Positions 1-12,094 of a stretch of 64,000 bases of DNA are shown piece after piece. Where the stretch lies: positions 44,252,501 to 44,316,500 of the forward strand of contig NC_134013.1 in the NCBI RefSeq assembly GCF_040712315.1, read 5' to 3'. The notes beneath the pieces are model-generated. The model had not been told where the DNA came from. It was given only the letters and a program-made list of their open reading frames with translations, and searched no databases. Source of the DNA: Castanea sativa. Taxonomy: Eukaryota > Streptophyta > Magnoliopsida > Fagales > Fagaceae. Each line of letters opens with the position of its first letter. Within the stretch, counting starts at the first letter, position 1. The position numbers and the translations under genes are program-made.

Positions 1-319
1 GGCATATGAGTATATCCTAGCCCTGCGTCCACAGTATGCTGACTTGTCCATGATGATATATCCCAGGGCATACGCTTGGTCTCTTTGAACAAACACCAGA
101 ATTTTTTTGGTACAGCTAGTTGTCGACGCCCGGCCCAAAAGGAGAACCGTGGGCCTTTGTTCGACCACTCGCTTTGGCGACACTCCCGCGAGTGTGGGGC
201 CTATTGGAGGCCCCTCTCGATGATCATGTGTGTGGATCACATGAAGCTTCGAGTGCTCTCTCCCTCTCAGTAGAAGAGGGTAGGTCTACCTTTGGAGGTG
301 TGGTAGGAATCTTGGCCAA
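1..319. other. unassigned sequence, possible coding remnant
   Basis: This stretch is more GC-rich than what follows and has several short open frames on the plus strand, none with a family signature I recognise. It lies just before the Tat-type LTR segment that starts near 320, so it may be internal sequence of a retroelement cut by the window edge. No splice sites or promoter could be supported. Confidence 0.3.
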
Positions 320-777
320 ATTTTAGGTGATTACCAAAGGTAAGTGAAGTCGCCAACAATCATTGGGTTTTTCTGAGGTGTGATTGGCCACCTATTTCTA
401 GTTGATTTTATTACCAATCCTAAGCTAAGAAAAATGGCATTTTTCCTATCTAATGTGGATTGCAAAAAATCTTGATTCTTGAGTCCGTAAGTTTGGTTAC
501 GTGTGGGGAAGGTGTTAAGCACCCCCACAACTCTTGTCCGAGGATAGTCCTTTACTTTGATAAAACCTTAATTTTTGGAGATTGGCAGTAAAAAAACATG
601 ATTTTGACATTGGCTTTCGGGGCTTTGCATGTATGGGAGCTTTGACGTTTGGCTTTTGAATGGTGTGGTCCCAATCTATGCTTTCCTAAGGCATTCGGCT
701 AAAGTACTAGATTTCCACAGCTAAAATCCGACGACATGTCACCTTACTTTCGTGGCAGAAATTAAGCATCACGGGCC

Positions 778-1851
778 TTAGGTGACACAGACTATGACAA
801 TCACACCAGAAGGGTCAGGTATATATATACAAACAACATGCAAAATGCAAGCACACAGAGTAGAAAAGTAAATGCCTACATCCCTAGAGCACGGCCCAAA
901 ATATAAGTGCAGGAAAGTAAACAAAGGTCGCCATTCTCTAGAGATGAGGACGAATGGTATGCGGCATGATATACCTAATACAAACCATCTAAGAGAGAAA
1001 TAAGGTAGGAAAGAAGGGGGTTTTAAAAGACTACATAACCAAATGGGATAAGATAGACCCCTAAACCTACTAGATGTAATCGCTTGGCTCATATCTACAT
1101 GCTTGCATCCGCGCCCTTTTTGCTTGTGCCTATGAGACCATGCCCTAGCTCCAAGCATCCTCGCTCTATGTGTGTACATGCAAAGGCAAAGACAAGAAGC
1201 CAGCAGACAAGCAAAGGAAGGAAAAGATGCAAAGAGCATATAAAAGAGGCATAAAGCAGCTAAGCATGATAGACATGGCAAGCAAGGGAACAAGAAAGCA
1301 AGCAAACAAGTGAGAAGACAAGCAAGAAAGAAAGCAAACAAAAGATGGTTTCCGCAAAGGACAAATGTTGGTTTGGATTGAATGTCCATAACTTCATTGA
1401 TTTGAAGCTGAACAACACACTAGCAAGCAAGACTCATGCATGGACATGTAAGCAAGCATGTAAAGATGCATAAAAAGCCAACGGGTGGCGTGAACAAACA
1501 TGGTAAGCATAGCATCGCATGAAGCGGAAAAGGGGAAAGGATGCACGAAGCAACCGACATCATGATGATGCATTCCAAATGGTTAAATCCAAACAAAGCC
1601 TTATGGGCGTCGAATGTAACCACACAACCACAAACCCGCTAAGGGCATCAAGCGTGGTAAAGCCTAGAACTAGAGAGGCTAACATGGAAGATAAAGCATA
1701 GAAGCAAGCAAACATAGATATGCAACTAGGATGATCTAAACCCTTTGATATGGGCCAAGATGTACGGATGATGACCAAGACCATAAAGGGGTCAAGATCT
1801 AAATCTTATCGAATGACCAAAAGCAACAAAAGGGCTACAATAGCACATGGC
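778..1851. other. purine-rich non-coding part of Tat-type segment
   Basis: The stretch is dominated by words such as 'agcaagcaaacaag' and 'catggac' on the plus strand. It gives long apparent minus-strand open frames (to 203 codons) made mostly of Cys, Leu and Phe. The same wording recurs at 53900-54500 in copy 2 of the segment, so this is repeat DNA. I see no gene. Confidence 0.6.
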
Positions 1852-3261
1852 TGTTGGAAAAATATATGTTTGTATCGCATACAAAACATACGCAGTGGAA
1901 AATTAACGGATTTACTTCATTCGCAATTGATAACATGTGCTATGTAAGTTTCAAAATTGAAGAACAAGAGAGTGTACCTTAGTGCGGTGAATTTCAAAAA
2001 CAAAGATCAGAAGCACTTGGGAACACTTGGGAACACTTTTAATCTTCACTCCAATTCTGCTAACACCCAAGAAGTTTGGTCTCTCAATCAGTTTTCCAAG
2101 GGAGAATTAGAGAGAATGGCTTACACTCACACATACACCTTTTCATAAGAGTGTTGTTCCTTTTTTATAAAAATTCTGTATGTTTCTCCCTTTGTATCTA
2201 ATTGGGTTGGCCTTTTGGGCCTTTCCAATTGGGCTTAAGTGTGTGGCTTGGAGTGGGACTAAAAGGGACCAATAAGACACTAGCTCCAATAGGCCTTAGG
2301 TTTTTCTATCAACTCTTTACAAGTCCAAAGTTACCATTAACTATATTTAATACCACTATATAAATATAGTTGCACTCTAGGCCTTATTTATAAATTATAT
2401 CCCAAGACTTTATTGTACATGCAACCCCTTCATAAAATATTCACAGTAATACAAAGTCATGAATATAGACTGCCACTTTGAAGATTACTACATCTTAATT
2501 CCTTGAGTACCCGGTTTAATCCTTTAAGTTATTCAGCATATATTTATGAAATCCAATTTCATAAATATATACTTTAGTAACTCCTTACTAAAGTGGTTAG
2601 GCCTAACACTTTGAATAACCAAACCCATTAAACTTATCTCAAGGGAATATTTTTTGTATCTCCGTTAAGAGGCTGTGAATTCCATCTTGAGAATATATGT
2701 TCCATCAACACTATATGTGGTTGTCCAACATACTGAGATTTTGATCGTATCTTTAGATCTCACTCTTGATATATCAAAGCAACCTACATTTCATGATCAG
2801 GTCTATTATCCTCTCAGGATTAAGAGTTTATGTAAATAGAAGTCGTGAGTTTATTATTCATTTGACAGTCATTAGGAGAATAATAAATATCACAGCGGTC
2901 CAATTCAATATGTCTTAACTCTTAAAACATACCAACATACCAATTAGAAATCTCCATTTCCATGATCAAGACAAATCATCTTAGTTGATATGTTATAGCA
3001 TTCGTAGATGAAATGCCCAATTTCATCACCGACTACGAACTAAAATTATGAGTTTACAAAGAACTTGTGATTTATATCTTCTGTGACTAAATCACATAAA
3101 TCACATACTATGCATCTCATAGACTATATGATAATGTCCCAATTTCTTGTTACCATTATTTTTAGATAATAATAAAACAACTTTATTAATCACAACATTA
3201 GGTCATACATAATGCCATACATAGCATCATACAATAGGATTTAAGGGCACACATCCTAACA
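1852..3261 (+). mobile_element. solo LTR, family S, copy A
   Basis: The 1410-bp unit begins TGTTGG and ends CCTAACA, the TG...CA ends of an LTR. It is flanked by a perfect 5-bp target duplication ATGGC (1847-1851 and 3262-3266). No internal region, primer-binding site or coding sequence is present, so it is best read as a solo LTR left by recombination. Two further copies lie at 3462-4864 (inverted) and 33753-36036. The uninterrupted sequence around the site ('tagcacatggc') recurs near 54635, which supports the insertion model. Confidence 0.88.
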
Positions 3262-3461
3262 ATGGCATGACAAACATAGCCTAGGTCTAGGCTCACAAAC
3301 ATGGCATGGAGTGCACAAGCACATGGAATATAGCATAAAGCATGTAAAGAGCATAGATCTAAACATGTCGGCATGTGAAAACATAGATCGAGACATGTTG
3401 GCATAGAAACATGCATGTAGACATGTAGATCCTAGCACCAAACATGGAAGAACATGAATCC

Positions 3462-4864
3462 TGTTAGGATTAGTGCCCTTAAATCCTATTGTATGATGCT
3501 ATGTATGTTATTATTTATGACATTACGTATGACTTAATGTTGTGTTTAATAAAGTTGTTTTATTATTATCTAAAAATAATGGTAACATGAATATTGGGAC
3601 ATTATCATATAGTCCATGAGATGCATAGTATGTGATTTATGTGAAAAGTCACAGATGATATAAATCACAAGTTCTTTGTAAACTCAGAATTTTAGTTCGT
3701 AGTCGGTAATGAAATTGGGCATTTCATCTGCGAAGACTATAACGTATCAACTAAGATAATCTGTCTTGATCATGGAAATGGAGATTTCTAGTTGATATGT
3801 TGATATGTTGATATGTTTTAAGATTTAAACATATTGAACTAGACCGGTGTGAGATTTATTATTCTCCTAACGACTGTCAAATGAATAATAACTCACGACT
3901 TATATTTGCATGAACTCTTAATCCTGAGAGAATAATGGACTTGATCATGAGATGTAGATTGCTTTGATATATCAGGAGTGAGATCTAGAGTTACGGTCAA
4001 AACCTCAATATGTTGGGCAACCACATTTAATGTTGATGGAACATATATTCTCAAAATGAAATTCATAGTCTCTTAACGGAGATACAAAATATTCCCTTGA
4101 GATAAGTTTAATGGGTTTGTTATTCAGAATGTTAGGCCTAACTACTTTATTAAATAGTTAATAGAGTATATATTTATGAAATTGGATTTCATAAATATAT
4201 GATGAATAACTTAAAAGATTAAACCGGGTACTCAAGGATAAGATGTAGTAATTTACAATGTGGCAATCTACATTCATGACTTTGTGTTACTACGAATATT
4301 TTATGAAGGGGTTGCATGTACAATAAAGTTTTGGGATATAATTTATAAATAAGGCCTAGAGTGCAACTGTATTTATATAGTGGTATTAAATATAGTTAAT
4401 GGTAACTTTGGACTTGTCAAGAGTTGACAGAAAAGCCCAAGGCCCATTGGAGCTAGTGTCTTATTGGTCCCTTTTGGTCCCACTCCAAGCCACATACTTA
4501 AGCCCAATTGGAAAGGCCCAAAAGGTCAGCCCAATTAGATAATCGGTTAGACACAAAGGGAGATATACACAAAATTTTCTATAGAGAATTTTGTAAGAAC
4601 TATTGTGAAGTGGTGCAAAAAGTGTTAGACACTTTTTGACTTTCTCCCTTTGGAACTGATTGAGAGACCACACATCTTAGGTGTTAGTGGAATTGGAGTG
4701 AAGATTGAAAGTGTTCCCAAGTGCTTCTGATCTTCGGGTTTTGAAATTCACCACTCCAAGGTACACTCTCTTGTTCTTAAATTCTGAAACTTATATAATA
4801 CATGTTAAGTTTTATGAATGAAGTAGATCTGTTATTTCCACCGCACACATGCATTTTTCCATCA
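3462..4864 (-). mobile_element. solo LTR, family S, copy B (inverted)
   Basis: This is the reverse complement of copy A over its whole length. It starts TGTTAGGAT on the plus strand and ends near 'tttttccatca'. A perfect 5-bp target duplication AATCC lies at 3457-3461 and 4865-4869. The end matching the start of copy A has a small deletion and a changed terminus (CATCA instead of CAACA). Separate target duplications show that A and B are independent insertions that landed 200 bp apart, not one element with inverted ends. Confidence 0.88.
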
Positions 4865-6127
4865 AATCCATGCCTATAAGCATGTGAAGACGAGGATCTA
4901 ACCATATAGACATGGTAAAGTACACATAAACAACATAGATCCAAACAAGGCATAGCCAAAAATATCATACAAGCATGTGAGCATGTAACCCCAATATCAA
5001 AATAGGACAAAAAGAAGAACAAACCATGGGAAAACATGGCATAAAGCATAAAGCATGTAGATTGAGACAAATAACACATGAACAAGCATGGAAGGACATG
5101 GATCTAAGCTAAGAACATGCTAGAAACAAGATAAAGCAAGGAACATGGCAAAGAAAGCAATAAGTCATGTTATTCAAGAAAAAAGAAAGGATAAAAAGCT
5201 TGATGAAGCTTTATAGGAAAAGGGGTATGGATTGTAGCCAAAAAGCTACATCCATACCCCTATACCTCAAATCCAAGGTATAGTACCAAGGAGAGAAAGA
5301 TGGAGGGTATGAACACTACCTTGTATTTATGGTGAAGAGAGAAGAATCAAGAATTTTTGATGTGTTTTTTTGTGTGTTTTTGGTGGAGAAATGTGTTGGA
5401 AAAAGAGGGAAAATGCCCAAAAAGCTCCCAAAAACCCCCATTTTTAGTTCTGGTCCAATCTGGGGTGCCAGGAGCTATTCATCGTGACATCAACAAATTC
5501 GTCTTGTTGCACTTTTTGGTTCCAAATTTAAATGCGCATTTAGAAGTCTTCCTAGACTCAAATTGAGGCGATCTTGGCGTCCCTGAAAGCTCTGGATGTC
5601 CAGTTTTTAGAACACTAAAGAAATTAAAATTCCAAACGTTGGATCAAAAGTTATGGCCTCGGTAAGCATGCTGATGCACTTTTCACAACTTTCTCGATAT
5701 CTCAATCGTTTTAACTCTGATTTCGACCCATGAATAGTCGTTGGAATGAGAATTTGATTATCTTCATGCAATGGAATTGATCTTAACCTATTTTGATGAC
5801 CAAATCAAGATTAGGGTTTTTGGGGCCCACTAAGAGTCAACTTCGGGTCAAATTGGGTCAAAGTTGCTAAAAATCTTTGAGGAGCTCGGGTTTGATATAA
5901 AACCATGAAAAATAATTTTTGCGAGGATTTTGACCTTGTTTGACCTTTAGTCAACCTCAGGTTGACCAGGGGCATTTTGGTCATTTTAACTAAAAAAGTC
6001 ACTTTGGGTGCTCTAATGTCTGAATGGGTTGCGCCATGTCATTCTGGATGTTCTCGCAACCCCATGGAGGGAAAATAATATTTTTGAATTTTTCGGGGTT
6101 TGATACGCAAATCGAGGGTGGAAAAAT

Positions 6128-7070
6128 ATGGTATCAACACTAGTCACCATCAATGCTAAACTGGATTGCGTTACTTGGGGCGAGATACGCAGCAACCCCT
6201 GTGATGGGCGGTTGTTGGTGAGGCCTGAGGTCACCCTTTCGATGGCTCAGTCGCGTGTGCTATGCTGGTTTTGGGCTTTATCGAGCTGGGAGTCCTTCTT
6301 CTCTAAGAGTATCTTTCATCAGGTCATGCCGATCTTCAGTGTGCCTAGGGTCTCACCTCTCGAGCTATCCAATAACAAGATTATCTTGAATGACCCGAAT
6401 TATAAGACTAGCTCGTTTGAGGTGTTTGTCATGACGGATACTGATTATGTCACTTGGTTCCTACAGTCCTCGGCCATACCTATCATTAATGACTGCCCTG
6501 TGAGCGGTGGCAGGGTGCTAGGAGGCATAGTGCACTCCCGACAAGCTTAGGCGGTCCACTTGAGATTACATGTGGATACCCTACAGGCTAGGGTGACAGA
6601 GCTTGAGGGCGCGACTGTTGCTAGAGAGGGACATGTTCAAGAGGAGATTGCTTGATTGCTAGCTCGAAAGATAGAGCATTGGCAGAAAGAAAGAGAGATG
6701 CCTGCGCCGTTGCCACAAAGAGAGAAAGGAGCCAGCTCATGACTAAGATAAGTATGCTTCGCGGATATATTGACATTTTGATGGGTGAGCTGAAGGTGCA
6801 TAGGATGTTGGTGTCTCCTACATCTTATATTCTAGGCAGGGATCCCCTTATTAAGCGACATGAGCCAAAGTATATGCCTATTCCTCCAGGACCAATCGGT
6901 AGTTGGGGGTTCTTTCTATTTAATGCTTGGGCTCAGGGCCCTGTACTAGGCCAGGCACTATTTCAGGCTCTGGGATATGTCTCAAGCTCTTCGGCAGATT
7001 GAGCCAGACCTTCCACAGATCCTCCTACAGGTGATGATGATGGCAACAGTGTTGAGCACTTCACTAGTGA
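6128..7070 (+). pseudogene. broken coding remnant of old Tat element, sense opposite to pol
   Basis: An open frame of 140 codons runs from 6128 to 6550. In-frame coding character then continues with stops and a frame change to about 7010, including a charged, coiled-coil-like stretch near 6555-6740 and a Pro/Gly-rich stretch near 6850-6990. The sequence is more GC-rich and more codon-like than its flanks. The Ogre-like element inserted inside it: the frame resumes for about nine codons at 21744 before a stop. I do not recognise the domain. Its position and orientation fit the extra ORFs known from plant Tat-lineage elements, but that is inference. Confidence 0.5.
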
Positions 7071-7859
7071 TGTGAGAGACCGCCAAAGTGCCTTCAAAAA
7101 AGAGATTTTTGGGTGCTTATTTAAGGCACCTCTCTTTTTGGGTAAGTGGTGTGAAGTCGCCACTTATTTTTTTATACAAAAAATAAGAAAAACTAAATAC
7201 AAAAATACATGACTGAATTGTTCCTCTATCATTGATTGAATAAAAAGGGTACAAATTTGATAAATGGAAAATTACATGGCTTTGAGTCCTAGTTACAAAC
7301 TACCAAAAATACATGGCTTTTTGTCCTAGTCGCAATCTACCCAAAAATAAAAACAAAGATAATGCCTAGGTCTACCTATCCAAAAACACTAAATTCGGAG
7401 GCTAGGTTACGGAATGAGAAGGTGTTAGGCACCCATTCCGCCTAGTCAGAGTCTGGTCTTCTAGAGTCTTGTGACCAATGTACATTTTTATGCATGCTAT
7501 GAATGATATGTTGTATATATGGACAAAACTAAATCACACAAATTTATTTATGATTGAATCCTCTTCTTGTTTAAAAAAATTCAGATCTATTTTAGTAATA
7601 GAACAAAGTCTTTTGGTTTGTTAAAAAATTAAGATCTATTTTTGAGAAATAAAAAAAATGATTTGGAATTTTATAAAAGATCAAATTTGTTTTGTAATGA
7701 TAAGAAAAATGGTTTTTGATAACAAAAAAAATCAGATCTGTTTTTTACATGTTCAAAAAATATGAAAACAAAAAATTGAAGAGAATTTCATTCATAACAT
7801 AAATTTATGCTATATGAACCAAACAAAACAAACATAAACACAATCATGCATAATCTTTT

Positions 7860-8125
7860 TCTTTGTTTCAAAATCTGCATATGTTAAAAAATCAAATCGG
7901 TATCTAAGAAAGATACAAATCAATTTATTTGAGAAAAATTCAGATCTACATCTAAGGAAGATGCAGATCCGTTTTTTATTGAGAAAAATTTAGATCTACA
8001 TCTAAGAAAGATGTTGATCCATTTTTTATTAAAAAATTTAGATCTACATCTAAGAAAGATGCAGATCTATTTTTTGATTAAGAAAAATTCAGATCTACAT
8101 CTAAGAAAGATGCATATCTGTTTTT
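7860..8125 (-). repeat. tandem repeat inside LTR, unit about 54 bp
   Basis: Four to five degenerate copies are built on 'cagatctacatctaagaaag' followed by a T-rich spacer. The matching array in the other LTR lies at 20310-20515, with slightly different copy content. Confidence 0.75.
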
Positions 8126-8563
8126 AATTATAAAAAAAATTGTTTATATGCAAATTATTGAAATTAAGAAAGAGATCATAACAACTATATATAAAAAATC
8201 AAGATCATGCTTTAAAAAGATAATGATTAACAATTCATGTTATGGATAAAGAAAAACATGCATCATCATAAAAGAGAAAGAAATAAAGAAAGGAAAAGGG
8301 TGATTGAAAAAAACCTCTTGCATGGAGCACTTCTTATTCTTGAGAAGATATTTTAGGGATCAAAGAAATTTATTCAATTATCTTTGAAACCTAAAAACCC
8401 TAATTTCAAAGAGGGGATCAGCAAATATGAGCAATTGGAGAGTCTAAAAGAGAGTGCCTCTCAAAGCCTAGAAAAGTGTTTCTTTTTCTAGTGGGTGAAA
8501 AGTGTCAAGAGGGGTCCCTTCTTGAGCTTAAAAAGAATCCCCCAAATTTTGAGAGGCATCCCC

Positions 8564-8571
8564 TATTTATA
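8564..8571 (-). promoter_or_regulatory. TATA box of 3' LTR
   Basis: TATAAATA on the minus strand sits in the context CTCTATAAATAGGGG. The equivalent box in the 5' LTR is at 20953-20960, and conservation between LTRs supports a core promoter. It lies about 0.8 kb into the LTR from the expected minus-strand start. Confidence 0.6.
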
Positions 8572-8587
8572 GAGGGTGGAATTCTGG

Positions 8588-8602
<15 letters not shown>

Positions 8603-8635
<33 letters not shown>
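8603..8635. repeat. (AT)n microsatellite
   Basis: A pure AT dinucleotide run follows an A-run. It is absent from the matching place in the other LTR (around 20980), so it arose after insertion. Confidence 0.95.
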
Positions 8636-8638
<3 letters not shown>

Positions 8639-9989
8639 GAAAAAAAACATATGGGAGAAAATCCTAAAAAAAAAAAAAGAGTTTTGGATAAGAGTAAGCT
8701 CATTTTTCATATCAGAAACTAGTTTCGTATTTTGATCATATCTCTTTACTCAAAATTCGGATTAAGCTGAAATTTTGACAGTTGAAGTTCTCTACAAGTT
8801 TGCAAGAAATAGCCTAGATTTTGAGTTCTACTATGCCAAAAGTGCCTCCGAACGTGAATCTAAAATCTGCTACTTGACTAGAACGTTTTTGAAGTGTTGT
8901 CCAACTCTAAGGCTGTATTTGGACGAATTTCAGAGTTATTTTCATGATAAACCTCATTCCAAAGTGATAATTATGACTTTTAAAATAATCATTTTGAATA
9001 TAATTATCCCAAAAGCCTAATTATCCATAGTCTTTAAATTTTATCAGCTTATTTATTTTAATCCCATGCAACAAATCTCACTTTAAGAAAAATATTCCAC
9101 CAATCACATAAATTCATTTAATTAGGTAAATTAATTTTATTTTAATCATTAACCAATCAAAATTAATTTTAATTAATCACACATGATCTGCTTCACCCCA
9201 TACAATGCATGCAGACCGTGCAAACTTAATCATGCAATATCTTTCAATCTGACAGTCCAATTTGGGAACCAGACATACCGTCACGACCGTTAGAATCTCA
9301 AGATCATTTTTATGATATGTAATGAATGAATTCAGGTTGAATTTTCAAAAATTACCTTGCCCTCAAACCTAAAACTTTGGAACGTAGAACTAGTGCCTTA
9401 TCTTTTTTTAAAAAAATAAAATACTTGACTTAGCTGGTAGTTGATGACTCTGGAAATGATTCTTGACAAGTGGGATGACCAAAAGACTTTTCAATCCTGA
9501 TCTTGAAAATGGAGTTGTTTACGACCAAAGAGCTTCTCTACCTCAATCTTGACGAAAGGCAACCAAAGGGCTTCTCTATCTTGAAACTGGAGTTGTCTGC
9601 AACCTAAGGGCTTCTCTACCTCGATCTTGATGATAGGCAACCAAATGGCTACTCTACCTTGAAACTAGAGTTGTTGGCTGCAAAAGTCAAAGTTTGGAAT
9701 TTTAACTGATGAGTGCTTTGTTGTTCCTTTGTTCTTTGAAATGTGTGATTTTTCATTTGCTTGATTTGAATTTTTTTATTTTTATCATGAAAACTTTGAT
9801 TTTTATAGTTCTTTGAAAAGATTTTGTCTTTGAAATTTGAAACTTGGAATTTGAGACTTGAACTTTTGAAAATTTGGGATTTGAAAATTTGCAACTTGAA
9901 ATTTTGAACATGAGATTTGAGATTTAGAATTTGAAATTTAGAATGTGAAAATTTAAACTTGGGAATGAAAATTTTGAATTGAAAATTTG

Positions 9990-11095
9990 GGATTTGGGAC
10001 TGTTCTTGAAGGTTTGTTCATGGAAATTTGTCATTTGAAGATTTGTTCAGGAGATTTTTCCTTTGAAAATTTGTTCACAAGATTTTTCCTTTGAAGATTT
10101 ATTCAGGAGATCTATCATTTGAAGATGTGTTCATGGAGATTTGTCCTTTGAAGATTTGTTCAGGAGATTTTTCCTTTGAAGATTTATTCAGGACATCTAT
10201 CCTTTGAAGATGTGCTCATGGAGATTTGTCCATTGAAGATTTTTCATGGAGATTTGTCCTTTGAAGATTTGTTCTGGAGATTTTTCCTTTTGAAGTTTGT
10301 TTAGGAGATTTTTCCTTTGAAGATTTATTTAGAAGATAGGAGATTTTTCCTTTTGAAGATGTGTTCATGGCGATTTGTCCATTTAAGATTGAATGAAGGA
10401 GATTTATCCCTTTTCGAAGATTTATTCATGGAGATTTGTCCTTTGAAGATTTGTTCATAGAGATTTTTCCTTTGAAATTTATTCAAGAGATTTGTCCTTT
10501 GTAGATTTGTTCAAGAGAATTTTCCTTTGAAGATTTGTTCAGGAGATTTTTTCTTTGAAGATTTATTCAGGAGAACTATCCTTTGAAGATGTGTTCATGG
10601 AGATCTGTCCATTGAAGATTTGTTCAGGAGATTTGTCATTTGAAGATTTGTTCAGGAGATTTTTCCATTTGTTCAGAAGATTTTTCCTTTTGAAAATTTA
10701 TTCAAGAGATTTTTGCTTTTATGAAGATGTGTTCATGGAGATGTTTTCTTTGAAGATTTGTTCATGGTGATTTTTCCTTTGAAGATTTATTCAGGATATT
10801 TTTCCTTTGAAGATTTGTTCAGGAGATTTTTCCTTTGAAGATTTATTTAGGAGATCTATCCTTTCAAGATTTTTAGGAGATTTGTCCTTTGAAGATTTGC
10901 TCAGGAGATTTTTCCTTTTTGAAGATTTGTTCAGGAGATTTATCCTTTTGAAAATTTTTAGAAGATTTGTTCTTTTGGAAATTTGTTTAGGAGATTTATC
11001 CTTTTGAAAAGTTTTTTAGGATATTTATCCTTTGAAATTTTGTTTGGAGATTTGTCCTTTGAAAATTGAAGTTCAGGAGATTTTTCCTCTTTTAA
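9990..11095. repeat. 28-bp minisatellite in Ogre-like interior
   Basis: About 38 degenerate copies are present of a unit close to 'ggagatttttcctttgaag' plus 'atttgttca'. The period of 28 is not a multiple of three, so every frame is read in turn and spurious repetitive ORFs appear (for example 10555-10770 and 10807-11007, rich in SFED and LFRR peptides). Upstream, 9640-9990 holds looser runs of 'gaaatttgaaattt'. Such arrays in untranslated parts of Tat elements are a known source of satellite DNA. Confidence 0.85.
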
Positions 11096-11259
11096 TTTTA
11101 TACAAGAAAAATAAGAGTTGATTTCTAGTCAGTTAACTTGTATAACTCATGAACTACCACTCTCTAATCTTTGCATTTGATGACTTTGAGAGTTTAGAGA
11201 TGAAGCTTCGTGGTGCAAAGGTTTGAATTTACCTGACAGGTTTTGGCATGGGTGATCTT

Positions 11260-11705
11260 ACCTGAATGAGGCATAGCTGAATGCCTCCTGTCTACAAATT
11301 GAAGCATGATTTTGAAAACCTTGACTTTTGAGGAAAAAAAGATTTTTTTTTTTCAAAATGGATGAGGCATGGCCGAATGCCCCCAGTTTAGAAATGGATG
11401 CATGATTTTTGGAAATCTTGATTGATTTTTGAAAAGATGATGATGATGATCTCTTTTTTTTTTGGAAAATGAATGAAGCATGGCTGAATGTCCCTAGTTT
11501 GCAAATTGATGCATGATTTTTGAAGACCTTGATATTTGAGGAAAATATGATTTCTTTTTTTCAAAATGGATAAGGAATGACCAAATGCCCCTAGTTTAGA
11601 AATAGATGCATGATTTTTGAAAATCTTGATTTTTTTATGAAAAGATGATGATGATGATATTTTTTTTGAAAATGAATGAGGCATGGTTGAATGCCCCTAG
11701 CTCAA
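11260..11705. repeat. tandem repeat, about 95-112-bp spacing, five copies
   Basis: The motif 'gaggcatggctgaatgcccc' recurs near 11268, 11363, 11475, 11570 and 11679, with T/A-rich spacers containing 'tgatgatgatgat'. Alternating spacer lengths suggest a dimeric unit. Confidence 0.75.
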
Positions 11706-12094
11706 CAATCAATATGAATTTTGAAAAATCTTATTGTGTAGGGACCTCAATAAAGAAAATTTTGAGAAAATAAGATCAAAATCACAAAACTGGGCAAAAC
11801 AAGAACAACTGGGATGATGGGCCAATGGACTCTGTTGGAGTGCCAATTGGCACATCTAAACTGAAGATTGATGGTGATTGTTGAATAGATGAAGACCCAT
11901 ATCCACCTCCTGCAAAAGATTCTTTCCACGAGCTTGTTAGTAATCAGTTGTTACAAAAATGTTTTGGGTCAATGCCCCTAGTTTAGTCATGCTTGCACAG
12001 AAAATTGATGATATGCTTAATACAAAAAAGATGCTTAGCCTAAATTCGCACAAAGAAATGTATTGATTCTGAGTCTTTAAAAAAGTGTTTTTTT

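Larger units (their letters stand above)
320..6138 (-). repeat. Tat-type LTR-like segment, copy 1
   Basis: The stretch from 'gtaagtgaagtcgcc' near 340 to about 5720 is recognisably similar to 52680-55560 once the solo LTRs at 1852-3261 and 3462-4864 are removed. Shared landmarks are 'ggggaaggtgttaagcacccc' near 505, runs of 'acatgtagatct' near 3420, a stem of 'attgtagccaaaaagctac' near 5235 and 'tctcgatatctcaatcgttt' near 5693. The 'gtcgcc' plus 'ggtgttaggcaccc' arrangement also occurs at the minus-strand 3' end of the Ogre-like LTRs at 7071 and 15929, so I read this as an LTR in minus orientation. The boundary near 6138 (minus strand begins TGTTGATACC) is a guess, because no target duplication was found. 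Confidence 0.55.
7071..9400 (-). repeat. 3' LTR of the Ogre-like element
   Basis: The sequence matches 15929-21743 minus its nested insertion, from TGTGAGAGACC at 7071 to about 9330 ('aatgaatgaatt'). Beyond 9330 the similarity stops, so the first 70-120 bp of this LTR on the minus strand are replaced or highly diverged. A terminus-like 'agtgcctta' lies at 9392-9400, and an A-rich, polypurine-like run follows on the minus strand. Length is about 2.3 kb, the same as the other LTR. Confidence 0.8.

Noticed and set aside
778..1389. 203-codon minus-strand open frame rich in Cys and Leu
   Set aside because: It lies over purine-rich 'agcaagcaaac' repeat DNA that recurs in copy 2 of the segment with a different frame structure. 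No start context, domain or conservation.
1852..4864. One foldback transposon with long inverted repeats
   Set aside because: Each arm has its own distinct perfect 5-bp target duplication, so they are two separate solo LTR insertions.
10555..11007. Repetitive plus-strand ORFs that look like a repeat protein
   Set aside because: They are readings of the 28-bp minisatellite. All three frames give similar peptides.
9990..11095. CRISPR-like array
   Set aside because: No constant spacer length or unique spacers, the whole unit repeats, and the context is eukaryotic. The same applies to the 154-bp and 79-bp arrays.
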